From Amphibacillus jilinensis Y1 (GTDB taxonomy: Bacteria > Bacillota > Bacilli > Bacillales > Amphibacillaceae), in the NCBI RefSeq assembly GCF_000306965.1, contig NZ_JH976436.1:40057-104056 (forward strand): a stretch of DNA of 64,000 nucleotides, in the 5' to 3' direction. Below are positions 1-8,484 of the stretch, one piece after another (position 1 is the stretch's first letter; every line of letters starts with the position of its first letter). A program made the position numbers and the translations under genes. The notes below the pieces were generated by a model. That model ran no database searches. It had not been told where the DNA came from and saw only the letters and a list, made by a program, of their open reading frames with translations.

Positions 1-545
1 TGTTATTTCTCAAACGTTGAAAATTTTTGATACCAAAACAGCCTTACTTGTATCACACGAACGTAAGTATTTCTCAATGGTCTTTACCTTTCGATCAGGT
101 AAAATGTCTATAATTTCATTATTCTCCACATCCACCATTTGTAATCGTTCATAAAAAGGACGACTACAATTAGTACACAAATATCTTCGCTTTTTTAATG
201 ATATCTTCACATCTTTATTAGAAAGGACTGGACCTTGAATCTCCTGTCTTCTATAACTATGCACTCGGTTTGTTTTCTCCTTACAGAAAGGACATTTTTG
301 TTGTTTTTGCTTTGTATAGAGTTCCACAATCAAGCTCCTAGATTCTTCGGTTACATCCCATACGTCTACATGCTTGTCTTTAATCCCCAATAATTCTATG
401 ATAAAATGACGTTGCACTCATATCCCCTCTCTTTTTCTATTGTCTCGACAACTTTAGGGTAACAAAGAGAGGGCGAAGGAGTGTATTTTTTTGCACGCTA
501 CAATCCCATCACGATAGAGGACACCACCACATTCAGTATAGAGCC
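1..545 (-). mobile_element. ISL3-family insertion sequence, internally deleted remnant
   Basis: The minus strand begins at 545 with a GGCTCTATACTGAA end typical of ISL3-type terminal repeats, followed by a leader and a shortened transposase frame. The same GGCTCTATACT end recurs at 24010 in front of a second ISL3 remnant. The other end of this element lies beyond the window's left edge. The frame joins an N-terminal zinc-binding domain to small pieces of the middle and end of the transposase, so it cannot be autonomous. The end could still be recognised by an intact ISL3 transposase elsewhere in the genome (inference). Confidence 0.7.
10..417 (-). pseudogene. ISL3-family transposase, internal deletions
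   Basis: This 135-residue frame starts like an ISL3 transposase: a zinc-binding pair CPFC (about residues 42-45), then CTNC (about 81-84) and a PFYERL tail of the first domain. From about residue 95 the text jumps to ENNEIIDILPDRK, which in full-length relatives (about 400 residues) lies inside the DDE catalytic domain. It then jumps to KIFNV, which matches the extreme C-terminus (compare QKFSTFE in the second remnant near 23640). The catalytic acidic residues are missing. The reading frame survives across the deletions, which suggests either chance or a recent event. It is non-functional as a transposase. Confidence 0.78.
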
Positions 546-568
546 ATTTTTTAAGTATAATGGGGAGA

Positions 569-649
569 AAAAAATTAAAAACCTCACATAAAAGAGATGC
601 CCTCCTCAGTATATATAGCTAACTAAGGGCGCTGCACCTAAATGTGAGG
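569..649 (-). terminator. Terminator of the thr operon
   Basis: CCTCACAT (582-589) pairs with ATGTGAGG (642-649), with an inner GCCCT/AGGGC pair. On the minus strand the stem is followed by a T-rich tract (581 down to 569). It lies 8 bases past the thrB stop. Confidence 0.75.
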
Positions 650-657
650 CGTATATT

Positions 658-1542
658 CTATAATATGACTTCTATTCCTTTATTAACGGGTTTTAATATT
701 TTCCACTCTATATCTTGTATCGTTTCTTTCCATGTCGCTACTTTTGCAGCGATCTTTTCTTCTGTTGTCAATGCAATCATAGTGGGGCCTGCTCCACTTA
801 AATAGACACCATAAGCATGTTCCGCTAAAAGCATTTCTATTTTATTATAATGGGGAATTAGCTTCTTTCGGTACGGTTGATGGAATAAATCTTTTTTCAT
901 TAACCGACCAAGCAACTCCCAGTCGCCTTGGCAAATAGCTGCAACACTTACATTAGCAATACTACTTGCTTTAATACTATCATGATACGAAAACGTATTG
1001 GGTAGGACGGCTCGAGCGTCCGATGTTTTTAATTCAAATGGCGGAATCAGTGTTAAAAGGTCTAAATGATGAATAGGAATACGGACTGTATCTAAAGTCT
1101 GGTCATAATAACCAATAACGCAGCCACCTAAGATTGCAGGGGCTACATTATCAGGATGCCCTTCTATTTCAGTAGCAAATAACACTTTCTCTTCATCAGT
1201 TAAGCTCAAATCCAGCAATTGATTAGCCAACTCAATCCCAGCAGCGATCGCGGTTGCGCTACTCCCTAAACCTCTTGCTAATGGAATATCACTATTTAAC
1301 TCTATATGACATGCAGGCAGTTCCTTATCACTAAATCGCTTGGCCGTTTTCTGTGCAATTTGACAGATGAAATTAGTCTCATCACTCGGGAGCTCAGCTA
1401 AGTGTTGTGATTTAGAAATAAAACACCAGTCGGTTGCATTACGAATAGTTAAGGTTAAAAATAGGTTTACAGCCATACCAATAGAATCAAAACCAGCCCC
1501 TAAATTTGCTGTCGTTGCAGGGACTTTTATTGTCCAACTCAT
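658..1542 (-). CDS. thrB: Homoserine kinase
   Basis: ThrB phosphorylates L-homoserine to O-phosphohomoserine with ATP, the substrate of ThrC. The 294-residue length is normal for the GHMP kinase superfamily. The GHMP phosphate-binding loop [10 protein letters not shown] is at about residues 87-96. GHPDNVAP follows in the middle and the C-terminal GHMP motif SGAGPT is near residue 250. Its ATG overlaps the stop of thrC by four bases, so the two are probably translationally coupled. It is the last gene of hom-thrC-thrB; a hairpin terminator follows 8 bases after its stop. No missing residues were seen. Confidence 0.97.
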   Translation of the reverse strand: MSWTIKVPATTANLGAGFDSIGMAVNLFLTLTIRNATDWCFISKSQHLAELPSDETNFICQIAQKTAKRFSDKELPACHIELNSDIPLARGLGSSATAIAAGIELANQLLDLSLTDEEKVLFATEIEGHPDNVAPAILGGCVIGYYDQTLDTVRIPIHHLDLLTLIPPFELKTSDARAVLPNTFSYHDSIKASSIANVSVAAICQGDWELLGRLMKKDLFHQPYRKKLIPHYNKIEMLLAEHAYGVYLSGAGPTMIALTTEEKIAAKVATWKETIQDIEWKILKPVNKGIEVIL

Positions 1543-2600
1543 GATGGGACCCGACCTAAGATTTCCTTTATCACTTGTTCTTCATCATTATCAAGTACTG
1601 TTGGTTTAATTTCGCTATACTCTATAGCGGTATTCGGATCCTTTAATCCATTTCCGGTCAAGACACAAACCACTTTGGCACCTGCTTGTACTTTCCCTTG
1701 TTCCAATGCTTTAAATAGTCCAGCTACAGAGGCATTAGATGCAGGTTCTGCGAATATCCCTTCATTTGCTGCCATCCACTGATAAGCGGAAATCATTTGT
1801 TGATCAGTAATCTCATCAATCGTTCCTTGTGATTCATCACGAGCAGCAACAGCTTGCTTCCAACTCGCTGGGTTACCGATTCGTATAGCGGTTCCAACTG
1901 TTTCAGGATTTTCAAATACACGATCATGAACAATCGCTGCTGCTCCGCTTGCTTCATAGCCCATCATCTTAGGCAAACCAGTTGCTTTCTTTTCATGATA
2001 TTCTTTAAAACCTTTCCAGTATGCAGTAATATTACCGGCATTACCAACTGGTATAAATAAATAATCAGGGGCTTTCCCTAATACGTCACAAACTTCAAAT
2101 GCTGCTGTTTTTTGTCCTTCTATTCTGTATGGATTTACAGAGTTCACCAACGTGATATCATCTTCCTCACCCAATTTACGGACAATACGCAAAGCATCAT
2201 CAAAATTACCTTTGATCGAATAAATCTCTGCACCATACATGACAGCTTGTGCCAATTTCCCTTGAGCAATTTTACCTTCGGGAATAACGATAATAGCGCG
2301 CAAACCCGCTCTAGCCGCAAAAGCAGCAGCTGAAGCTGAGGTATTACCTGTTGAAGCACAAATAACCGTTTTAGACCCTTCCTCGATGGCTTTAGCCATT
2401 GCCATCACCATCCCACGATCTTTAAAAGAACCCGTTGGATTAATTCCCTCAACTTTGGCGTAAGCTTCCACACCATATTTTTCAGAGAGCGTTTCTAATT
2501 TAATTAACGGCGTATTTCCTTCATGTAAACTGATCAGTGGCGTCTTGTCATTAATCGGTAAAAGTTCTTTGTATTCTTTTAATAATCCTTGCCAAGCCAT
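1539..2600 (-). CDS. thrC: Threonine synthase
   Basis: This PLP enzyme converts O-phosphohomoserine to L-threonine. It has 353 residues, the length of the short bacterial form. The PLP lysine is in [10 protein letters not shown] (Lys about 60). The glycine-rich phosphate loop GNAGN is near residue 190, and [10 protein letters not shown] follows the lysine by about 20 residues. The ATG lies three bases beyond the hom stop, and its end overlaps thrB by four bases. The operon order hom-thrC-thrB is that of Bacillus. Confidence 0.97.
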   Translation of the reverse strand: MAWQGLLKEYKELLPINDKTPLISLHEGNTPLIKLETLSEKYGVEAYAKVEGINPTGSFKDRGMVMAMAKAIEEGSKTVICASTGNTSASAAAFAARAGLRAIIVIPEGKIAQGKLAQAVMYGAEIYSIKGNFDDALRIVRKLGEEDDITLVNSVNPYRIEGQKTAAFEVCDVLGKAPDYLFIPVGNAGNITAYWKGFKEYHEKKATGLPKMMGYEASGAAAIVHDRVFENPETVGTAIRIGNPASWKQAVAARDESQGTIDEITDQQMISAYQWMAANEGIFAEPASNASVAGLFKALEQGKVQAGAKVVCVLTGNGLKDPNTAIEYSEIKPTVLDNDEEQVIKEILGRVPS

Positions 2601-2603
2601 ATC

Positions 2604-3896
2604 TTATTCCTCCCCATCCACTCGGTAGTGACTAATTAACCGTTCCACTACGTTTAAATTCTCTAATGCCTGTAAACTTTTCAATAATTGCTCTTGACTT
2701 ATTTTATGGGTAATCATCACAATTTCAGCGCGTCCTTCTTTTTCTCCGGGTAACTGAAGAATTTTAGCAAAGCTGACATGCTGATCGGAGAATATATTAG
2801 TAATCTCCTGAAAAGCACCTGCTTGATCTTCAACATCTAACCGGATGAAATGACGTGAAAATCGCTCATGGTCAGCTTTTAATTGACGTTCAAATTGTGG
2901 ATCGATGTAAGCATTACCGCTAATACCCAATCTTATATTTCGAACGACCTCCATCAAGTCCGAGACAACTGCTGTTGCTGTTGGCAAACTTCCCGCGCCA
3001 GGACCATAAAACATAGTTTCACCAACTGCCTCACCATGGACATAAACAGCATTAAACTCATTTTTAACCAACGCCAATGGATGATCTTTAGGTAATAAAA
3101 TCGGTTCAACGGTGACTTCTGCTTTATCTTCATGCATTGAAGCAATACCAATTAACTTAATCGTATATCCTAAGCTCTTAGCAAAATTGATATCATCTTG
3201 TGTCACTTGACGAATTCCTTTAACATCAACATCTTCAAGGGTTAACTCCATTTTAAAAGCGAGATTTGCTAACAGAGCCATCTTCCTTGCTGCATCCAGT
3301 CCATCAACATCTGAGCTTGGATCAGCTTCGGCAAATCCTAGTTCTTGTGCCTCTTTTAATACCTGATCAAAATCAAGACCCTCGTCGGTCATTTTAGTCA
3401 TAATATAATTTGTTGTCCCATTCACAATACCCATTACTTTCTCAATATGGTCTGAGGCCAATCCATCGACTAATGTGCGAACAATTGGGATTCCTCCAGC
3501 AATACTAGCGTCATATAGAATATCACAATGATTTTCTTTAGCTAGTCGTAGCAGCTTTTGACCGTATACTGCCATTAAATCTTTGTTAGCAGTCACAATA
3601 TGCTTTCCTTGCCTTAAAGCCTGCTCAAGCAAGCTATTTGTATCTTCAATACCTCCCATGACCTCAACAATAACGTCAATATCTTCATTATTAACAAGTT
3701 CATCAGGGCTATCTGTTAACCAATTGGTATCAATAATCACATCTCTTGGTTTATTCACGTCATTCACAAGTATTTTTACAATTTCAACATCACAACCAAG
3801 TTTGTGTCGAATTCGAGCTTGATGGCTCTCGAGAACCTTAACAACACCAGTTCCTACTGTACCTAATCCGCATAGACCTACTCTAATCTTATCCAT
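2604..3896 (-). CDS. hom: Homoserine dehydrogenase with ACT domain
   Basis: Hom reduces aspartate semialdehyde to homoserine with NAD(P)H, the branch point to threonine and methionine. The 430-residue protein has an N-terminal Rossmann fold with GLGTVGTG (about residues 10-17), the VTANKDLMA lysine motif near residue 105 and the catalytic-domain signature AEADPSSDVDG near 205. A C-terminal ACT domain (about 350-425) is expected to mediate threonine feedback. A strong ribosome site (GGGGGAGG) sits 8-10 bases before the ATG, and a sigma-A-type promoter is 55 bases further up. It is the first gene of the threonine operon. No T-box or attenuator was seen in the leader. Confidence 0.97.
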   Translation of the reverse strand: MDKIRVGLCGLGTVGTGVVKVLESHQARIRHKLGCDVEIVKILVNDVNKPRDVIIDTNWLTDSPDELVNNEDIDVIVEVMGGIEDTNSLLEQALRQGKHIVTANKDLMAVYGQKLLRLAKENHCDILYDASIAGGIPIVRTLVDGLASDHIEKVMGIVNGTTNYIMTKMTDEGLDFDQVLKEAQELGFAEADPSSDVDGLDAARKMALLANLAFKMELTLEDVDVKGIRQVTQDDINFAKSLGYTIKLIGIASMHEDKAEVTVEPILLPKDHPLALVKNEFNAVYVHGEAVGETMFYGPGAGSLPTATAVVSDLMEVVRNIRLGISGNAYIDPQFERQLKADHERFSRHFIRLDVEDQAGAFQEITNIFSDQHVSFAKILQLPGEKEGRAEIVMITHKISQEQLLKSLQALENLNVVERLISHYRVDGEE

Positions 3897-3951
3897 TCAA
3901 AAAGCCTCCCCCTGTATTCTGTAAGTGAACATATGTTTATCTATAGAGGAC

Positions 3952-3980
3952 ATTATACCTGTTGCTTAAAAGAGATTCAA
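3952..3980 (-). promoter_or_regulatory. Sigma-A-type promoter of hom-thrC-thrB
   Basis: On the minus strand, TTGAAT (-35, 3980-3975) and TATAAT (-10, 3957-3952) are separated by 17 bases, about 55 bases before the hom start codon. Confidence 0.7.
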
Positions 3981-4083
3981 GCTTAAATTTACTTAAATTT
4001 CAGAAAAAAACATGTCGTCATTTGATTTATCATTTAATTCATCATATTATATAATTATTCATCTTTTCCGTTTTATTCATGAT

Positions 4084-4111
4084 CTGGACGGGTATATTAT
4101 TTAAGTATAAT
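4084..4111 (+). promoter_or_regulatory. Candidate promoter of yutG
   Basis: CTGGAC (-35) and a perfect TATAAT (-10, 4106-4111) are spaced by 16 bases. The -10 box ends 25 bases before the yutG ATG. Confidence 0.5.
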
Positions 4112-4136
4112 TTCTTATTAGAATGGATGGGATCAT

Positions 4137-4646
4137 ATGTCAGAACAAAAACCAAAAACAGAGTTAGAAAAGAAAGCGCGTCAATGGCTTAAGGATCGTG
4201 GAGTGACACTTGAGGACATCGGTGAACTCGTATATTATCTACAGTCACCTTACCACGAAACCTTAGAGATGGACGTCTGTATTAAAAATGTTGATAAAGT
4301 CTTAGGAAAACGTGAAGTTCAAAATGCAGTTATTACTGGCATTCAGCTTGACGTTTTAGCTGAACAAAAAAAGCTAGCATCGCCATTGCAAGAAACGATT
4401 GAAACAGACGAAAGTTTATATGGTGTTGACGAAATTATCGCTTTATCGATTGTTAATGTTTACGGATCAATCGGATTTACCAATTACGGATACATAGACA
4501 AGCAAAAACCTGGCATTTTAAAAAAATTAAATGATAAATCGACAGGCATGTGCCATACATTTCTTGACGATATTGTTGGTGCTATTGCAGCTTCAGCATC
4601 AAGTCGGCTGGCACATAGCGAAGCGAACGATGAGGAATTAGACTGA
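4137..4646 (+). CDS. yutG: Phosphatidylglycerophosphatase A-like protein (YutG family)
   Basis: This 169-residue soluble protein belongs to the YutG branch of the PgpA family, which dephosphorylates phosphatidylglycerol phosphate in phospholipid synthesis (family assignment; the Bacillus branch is less well characterised). Recognisable parts are the DIGELVYYLQSPY segment near residues 27-39 and the C-terminal CHTFLDDIVGAIAASASSR region near 138-156, with the acidic DD pair. It diverges from hom, as in B. subtilis where yutG lies in the same district. The ribosome site is modest (GATGGGAT). A strong terminator follows about 115 bases downstream. Confidence 0.85.
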   Translation: MSEQKPKTELEKKARQWLKDRGVTLEDIGELVYYLQSPYHETLEMDVCIKNVDKVLGKREVQNAVITGIQLDVLAEQKKLASPLQETIETDESLYGVDEIIALSIVNVYGSIGFTNYGYIDKQKPGILKKLNDKSTGMCHTFLDDIVGAIAASASSRLAHSEANDEELD

Positions 4647-4713
4647 TCATCCAATTATTACTAATAGCATAATTCATAACACAAGTAAAACATCTGTTTA
4701 AGGGAAAACACTT

Positions 4714-4746
4714 CCTTTTATACGGTGACGGTAGTTGTCGATAAAG
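4714..4746 (+). repeat. Possible decayed 3' end of the intergenic repeat family
   Basis: CTTTTATACGGTGACGG followed by TAGTTGTCGATAAAG resembles the conserved 3' end of the repeat family (GTTTTACGACGG then TTAGCTGTGATAAA). No other part of the repeat is recognisable. Weak match. Confidence 0.22.
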
Positions 4747-4758
4747 TCAGTTAATAAA

Positions 4759-4791
4759 AGCGCTAAGCAAAGAACATTGCTTAGCGTTTTT
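4759..4791. terminator. Rho-independent terminator between yutG and yutD
   Basis: CGCTAAGCAA and TTGCTTAGCG form a 10-bp stem with a 6-base loop, followed by TTTTT on the plus strand and preceded by AAAA. It can serve the convergent genes yutG and yutD. Confidence 0.85.
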
Positions 4792-4797
4792 ATTAGA

Positions 4798-5073
4798 TCA
4801 TCCCATACGTTTGACAATAAAATAGGCACAGCCAAAATTACAGTATTCGTATAAATAATCATCTATTGTACTTGCTTTCGTATCAAAGCTTGCTTTTGTA
4901 TTTTGATCATCAAAAAAACCTTTTAGTCTTAATTGTTCATAACCCCAGTCTCCAACAATAAAATCATATTTGGTTAAAATATCGCTAAATCGTTCAGTAA
5001 ATGCCTTTTCCTGAAAACCATCTTTGAAATTCTCAACAACTTGATATGTTTGTCCTTCCACTTCTACCATCAT
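4798..5073 (-). CDS. yutD: YutD family protein (DUF1027)
   Basis: This 91-residue protein matches the YutD family, which is conserved in Firmicutes and of unknown function. The family signature spans ENFKDGF near residues 14-20, KYDFIVGDWGYEQLRLKGFF near 35-54, and the C-terminal YLYEYCNFGCAYFIVKR with two conserved cysteines. It starts with two tandem ATG codons; the first is used here. Convergent to yutG with a shared terminator. The position next to yutG and lytH matches the B. subtilis yut/yun region. Confidence 0.9.
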   Translation of the reverse strand: MMVEVEGQTYQVVENFKDGFQEKAFTERFSDILTKYDFIVGDWGYEQLRLKGFFDDQNTKASFDTKASTIDDYLYEYCNFGCAYFIVKRMG

Positions 5074-5243
5074 TTTTACTCCTTCTACTTGTCATTTTAA
5101 AAGTCTATAATTATTTTAGCATAATTATTTATCACTCGACCAGTTGTATTGTTAAAGAAAACATCACTGGTGAATATTTGTATTCATTTTTTTATCAATT
5201 AAGTGCATATTAAACTTATTAAGCCAATGAGGAGGAGAAAGCT

Positions 5244-6176
5244 ATGAGAAAATATCTCATTACCATACTTCTTATATCAAGTCTGTTGCCTATCCCTCAT
5301 TTAACCGCTGATGAAGAGTATAAGTCAGTAGATCGACTGACACTATATAAGAAAACAGAAAGTCTTACCCTTATTCCTTGGTATTATTTAGCTGCTATTG
5401 ATCAATATGAAAGGCAAATTCATGATGGAAAAGGATTAATTGCGATAACTTTTCCAGAAACTGATTGGTATGGTGTATCAAATCTAAATCATGATCCGTC
5501 CGTAACTAGTATTACCGTTCACAATGGAATGGGAAAAGACGGAAATGGGGATGGAGAAGCTGATATTGACAACCCTGAGGACCAATTATATACGATGGCA
5601 GATTATATTTTATCGTATGGGCTATCTAAAAATGATATTCACCTTGCACTTTGGAAGCACTATCAAAGACCACTTGCTGTAAAGACGATTGTTCAAAATG
5701 CAAAAATTTACGAAGCTTATCAAACCATTGAACTAACGGATCGTGCTTTTCCAGTGCCTGAACATTTCAACTACAGTTACCGAAGTACATGGGGCGATGC
5801 GAGAGGTTTCGGTGGTAGAAGAATTCATGAAGGAACAGACATTTTTGCTGATTACGGTACGCCTGTTAGAGCAACTACTTACGGTACAATTGAAATTATG
5901 GGTTGGAATCGCTACGGTGGATGGCGACTAGGGATCCGGGACCTTAACAACGTTTATCATTATTTTGCACACTTAAATGGGTTTGAAAATGACCGAAAAG
6001 TTGGTGATGTCGTTGAACCCGGTGATGTTATTGGTTACGTGGGCTCTTCGGGTTATGGTCCACCTGGCACATCAGGTAAATTTCCACCTCATTTACATTA
6101 TGGTATGTACAAAGACAATGGTGAAAATGAGTGGGCATTTGATCCTTACCCTTCCTTAAGAAAATGGGAAAATTAA
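5244..6176 (+). CDS. lytH: Spore cell-wall L-Ala-D-Glu endopeptidase LytH-like (M23)
   Basis: The 310-residue protein has an N-terminal signal peptide (hydrophobic residues 5-20, likely cleaved after Ala about 22), then a roughly 150-residue family-specific region and a C-terminal M23 metallopeptidase domain. The zinc ligands are visible in HEGTD (195-199) and HLHYG (283-287). In B. subtilis LytH acts late in sporulation and trims the cortex side chains to single L-alanine. The ribosome site GGAGGAG lies 7 bases before the ATG. Synteny with yut and yun genes supports the name, although yunB is now separated from it by transporter genes. Confidence 0.88.
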   Translation: MRKYLITILLISSLLPIPHLTADEEYKSVDRLTLYKKTESLTLIPWYYLAAIDQYERQIHDGKGLIAITFPETDWYGVSNLNHDPSVTSITVHNGMGKDGNGDGEADIDNPEDQLYTMADYILSYGLSKNDIHLALWKHYQRPLAVKTIVQNAKIYEAYQTIELTDRAFPVPEHFNYSYRSTWGDARGFGGRRIHEGTDIFADYGTPVRATTYGTIEIMGWNRYGGWRLGIRDLNNVYHYFAHLNGFENDRKVGDVVEPGDVIGYVGSSGYGPPGTSGKFPPHLHYGMYKDNGENEWAFDPYPSLRKWEN

Positions 6177-6244
6177 TTTAATGACAGTTGAAGGTGTCCA
6201 CATTTAAAAGTTGAACAAACATAAAATACATCACACTAACCATG

Positions 6245-6354
6245 AAACGAACTTTAATCAGTTAGCGTTTCGGGAATCTGAACATTAGCAGCTCCCGCCT
6301 AAATAGATGAGCCCCATGCTCGATCTTATGGCGGGTGCTTTACTGTGATAAAAC
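6245..6354 (+). repeat. Intergenic structured repeat, copy A (short form)
   Basis: It starts AAACGAACTTTAATCAG and ends TACTGTGATAAAAC, and lies between convergent lytH and the NSS small-subunit gene. The 3' hairpin is CCCGCC (6294-6299) with GGCGGG (6330-6335), where most copies have CCCACC with GGTGGG. The 3' half of the first stem is missing. It directly abuts a classical terminator. Confidence 0.75.
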
Positions 6355-6393
6355 AATGACCGCTAAGCTAACAGCTCCAGCGGTCATTGTTTT
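6351..6393. terminator. Bidirectional terminator between lytH and the NSS transporter genes
   Basis: AAACAATGACCGCT (6351-6364) pairs perfectly with AGCGGTCATTGTTT (6379-6392). The outer A/T pairs give U-rich tails on either strand. Confidence 0.88.
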
Positions 6394-6397
6394 ACAT

Positions 6398-6499
6398 CTA
6401 TTGTTTTGACGACTTTACCGCATGTGATATGCTCAATGCAAGACCGCCCCAAATTATTGTTATACCTATAATCATCATAATTACAGCAGATATTGACAT
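6398..6499 (-). CDS. NSS transporter small subunit (MetS-like), 33 residues
   Basis: A 33-residue frame translates as a single hydrophobic helix (MSISAVIMMIIGITIIWGG) with a short polar tail ending SHAVKSSKQ. It begins 16 bases after the stop of the NSS transporter gene and has a strong ribosome site (AAAGGAGAGG, 6 bases before the ATG). Size, topology and position match the MetS-type small subunits that accompany MetP-like NSS transporters; in Corynebacterium MetPS takes up methionine. The substrate here is unknown. A perfect terminator starts 5 bases past its stop, so it is the last cistron. Confidence 0.82.
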   Translation of the reverse strand: MSISAVIMMIIGITIIWGGLALSISHAVKSSKQ

Positions 6500-6515
6500 A
6501 AGTACCTCTCCTTTT

Positions 6516-7994
6516 CTACTGATCGTTTTCTTTTGGCCATCTCTTCATCGCCATAAATGCACCGAAAGCCATTGCACAAATGGCAACCATCCAACCAAAG
6601 TTAAACAAAAAATCAACTGGATAACCGGCGTAAGCAGCAGTCATATCTGTTCTTAAGTTTTCTAACATCATGTAACCTAATACAACAGGTGTAATGACGC
6701 GTAATGAAAATTTCCACCATTGGCCCACTCTAATATCTGATACGCTATTTGCATGTTGCTGTAATTGATTAATTTCTCTGGCAAACCAAGCAATTGCAAC
6801 AATTTCAAATAAGCCAACGAGCGCTACGCCATAATTGTTAATAAAGTAATCCACCGTATCCAACAGGTTAAGTCCACCTTGATTAGCATAGAATAATGAA
6901 AGTAATGCCGATGCACCAGCACCAATTGCCACTGCTTTTTTTCGTGAGATATTGAATTTCTCTTGCAAGCCGGCTATATATGTTTCTGATATAGACACCA
7001 TCGAAGATAAACCAGCTAACACAAGTGAACCAAAGAATAATACACCGAAAAATTCTGAGGCTGGCATTTGACTAATAATCTCTGGAAACACCATAAATGC
7101 TAACCCAACACCACTCTCAACAACTTCAGCAACAGGTTGTCCCGTTTGATTAGCTATAAATCCTAAAGCAGCAAACACACCAATTCCCGCTAATAATTCA
7201 AATGACGAATTGGCAAAACCCGTAATAAAGGCATTGTTTGTAATATCAGATTTCTTTGGCAAATAAGATGAAAAAGTAATCATAATAGCAAAAGCTATCG
7301 ATAAACTGAAAAAGATTTGTCCATAAGCAGCAACCCATACCGATCCATTCGTAATCGTTGACCAATCTGGGGCAAAGAATGTATCCAATCCATTTAGCGC
7401 TCCCGGTAATGTTAGAGCACGAACAACGATTAATAAAAAGCTTACAATCAGTAAAGGAATAAATATTTTATTGGCTAATTCTATACCTTTCTTTACGCCT
7501 CTAAATAGAATAACAAATACAATCAACCAAACCATTAATAATGGGAACAGTACATTGGGAACCATTGAACCAAACACACCAGCTTCAGTCACTTGTAAAA
7601 AGTCATGTAAAAAGAAATCAGATACATTTGTTCCCCAAGCTAGATTAAATGAATAATAAGTGTGCATGATTGCCCATGCGACAATGATTGGATAATAAGT
7701 TGAAATGACAAACGAAATCGCTACTTGCCACCAACCTATCCATTCCATACCACTACTTATCCGTTTGAACGCACGTGGTGCTGAACTGCGATATTTATGT
7801 CCAATCGTATATTCCATAATTAACATTGGAATCCCAGCAGTAAGTAATGCAAACAAATATGGAATAAAGAACGCGCCTCCTCCATTTTCATATGCTGTAG
7901 CCGGGAAACGCCATATGTTTCCTAAACCAATAGCAGAACCCATAGCAGCAAGCAAGAAGCCAAGACGTGTTCCCCATTGTGAACGGTTTTCCAT
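6516..7994 (-). CDS. Sodium-dependent amino-acid transporter, NSS (SNF) family
   Basis: The 492-residue membrane protein carries the NSS hallmark near its N-terminus (GFLLAAMGSAIGLGNIWRFP, residues 12-31), which forms the unwound helix-1 substrate and sodium site. About 11-12 membrane segments follow. It resembles the bacterial YocR/YhdH/MetP branch, which imports amino acids with Na+. The exact substrate cannot be read from the sequence. It is cotranscribed with the small-subunit gene 16 bases downstream. It has no counterpart at this place in the B. subtilis yun region, so it is an insertion relative to that order. Confidence 0.9.
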   Translation of the reverse strand: MENRSQWGTRLGFLLAAMGSAIGLGNIWRFPATAYENGGGAFFIPYLFALLTAGIPMLIMEYTIGHKYRSSAPRAFKRISSGMEWIGWWQVAISFVISTYYPIIVAWAIMHTYYSFNLAWGTNVSDFFLHDFLQVTEAGVFGSMVPNVLFPLLMVWLIVFVILFRGVKKGIELANKIFIPLLIVSFLLIVVRALTLPGALNGLDTFFAPDWSTITNGSVWVAAYGQIFFSLSIAFAIMITFSSYLPKKSDITNNAFITGFANSSFELLAGIGVFAALGFIANQTGQPVAEVVESGVGLAFMVFPEIISQMPASEFFGVLFFGSLVLAGLSSMVSISETYIAGLQEKFNISRKKAVAIGAGASALLSLFYANQGGLNLLDTVDYFINNYGVALVGLFEIVAIAWFAREINQLQQHANSVSDIRVGQWWKFSLRVITPVVLGYMMLENLRTDMTAAYAGYPVDFLFNFGWMVAICAMAFGAFMAMKRWPKENDQ

Positions 7995-8259
7995 AACTAA
8001 ACTCCCCTTCTGAACGATAAAGCAAGAAAATTCTGACTATAATAAACTCGATAAAAACAAATTAATAAAGAATTCCTAACCTATCGTAATAAATATTTAT
8101 TTTTTTCTGACATTTAATGATTATAACGATTGTCAGCATTTATGTCAAAGTTTTTTTTATAATGATTATTAGATGATAAGTTAGAATTAAGCATACTCTT
8201 TTATGCTTAATTTTTAAAGGAAAAACGGATACTCCTTCATTAGTAGCCGCTTTTCCGAT

Positions 8260-8484
8260 AAAACGAACCTTCAATCAGTGAGCGGAGGCCTATAGGATGT
8301 GGCGGCCTTAGTCTGTAATCCTTTTTAAGGACGTGGCGGTCTTAGTCTACGTATCTTCTGCCCCACCCACTGATTGTTAGTTGAGTGCATCAGGACATTA
8401 GTGGCCGTTAGCACCCACCTAAATAGTTTTAACTTTGATCTATTTTGAGGTGGGTGTGTGTCTTACGGACGCTTATGTGTGATG
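8260..8484 (+). repeat. Intergenic structured repeat, copy B (long form), overlapping the nhaC 3' end
   Basis: A full-length copy. The 5' stem CAATCAGTG (from 8272) pairs with CACTGATTG (8368-8376). The middle holds two tandem units with GGCGGCCTTAGTCTGTAATC and GACGTGGCGGTCTTAGTCT. The 3' hairpin is CACCCACCT (8412-8420) with AGGTGGGTG (8448-8456), plus ATAG/CTAT. Its terminal CTTACGGACGC..TGTGATG block lies inside the nhaC frame on the other strand. Confidence 0.9.

Noticed and set aside
3897-4136. T-box or leader-peptide attenuator ahead of the threonine operon
   Set aside because: No T-box sequence, specifier stem or Thr-rich leader peptide was found; only a plain promoter is visible.
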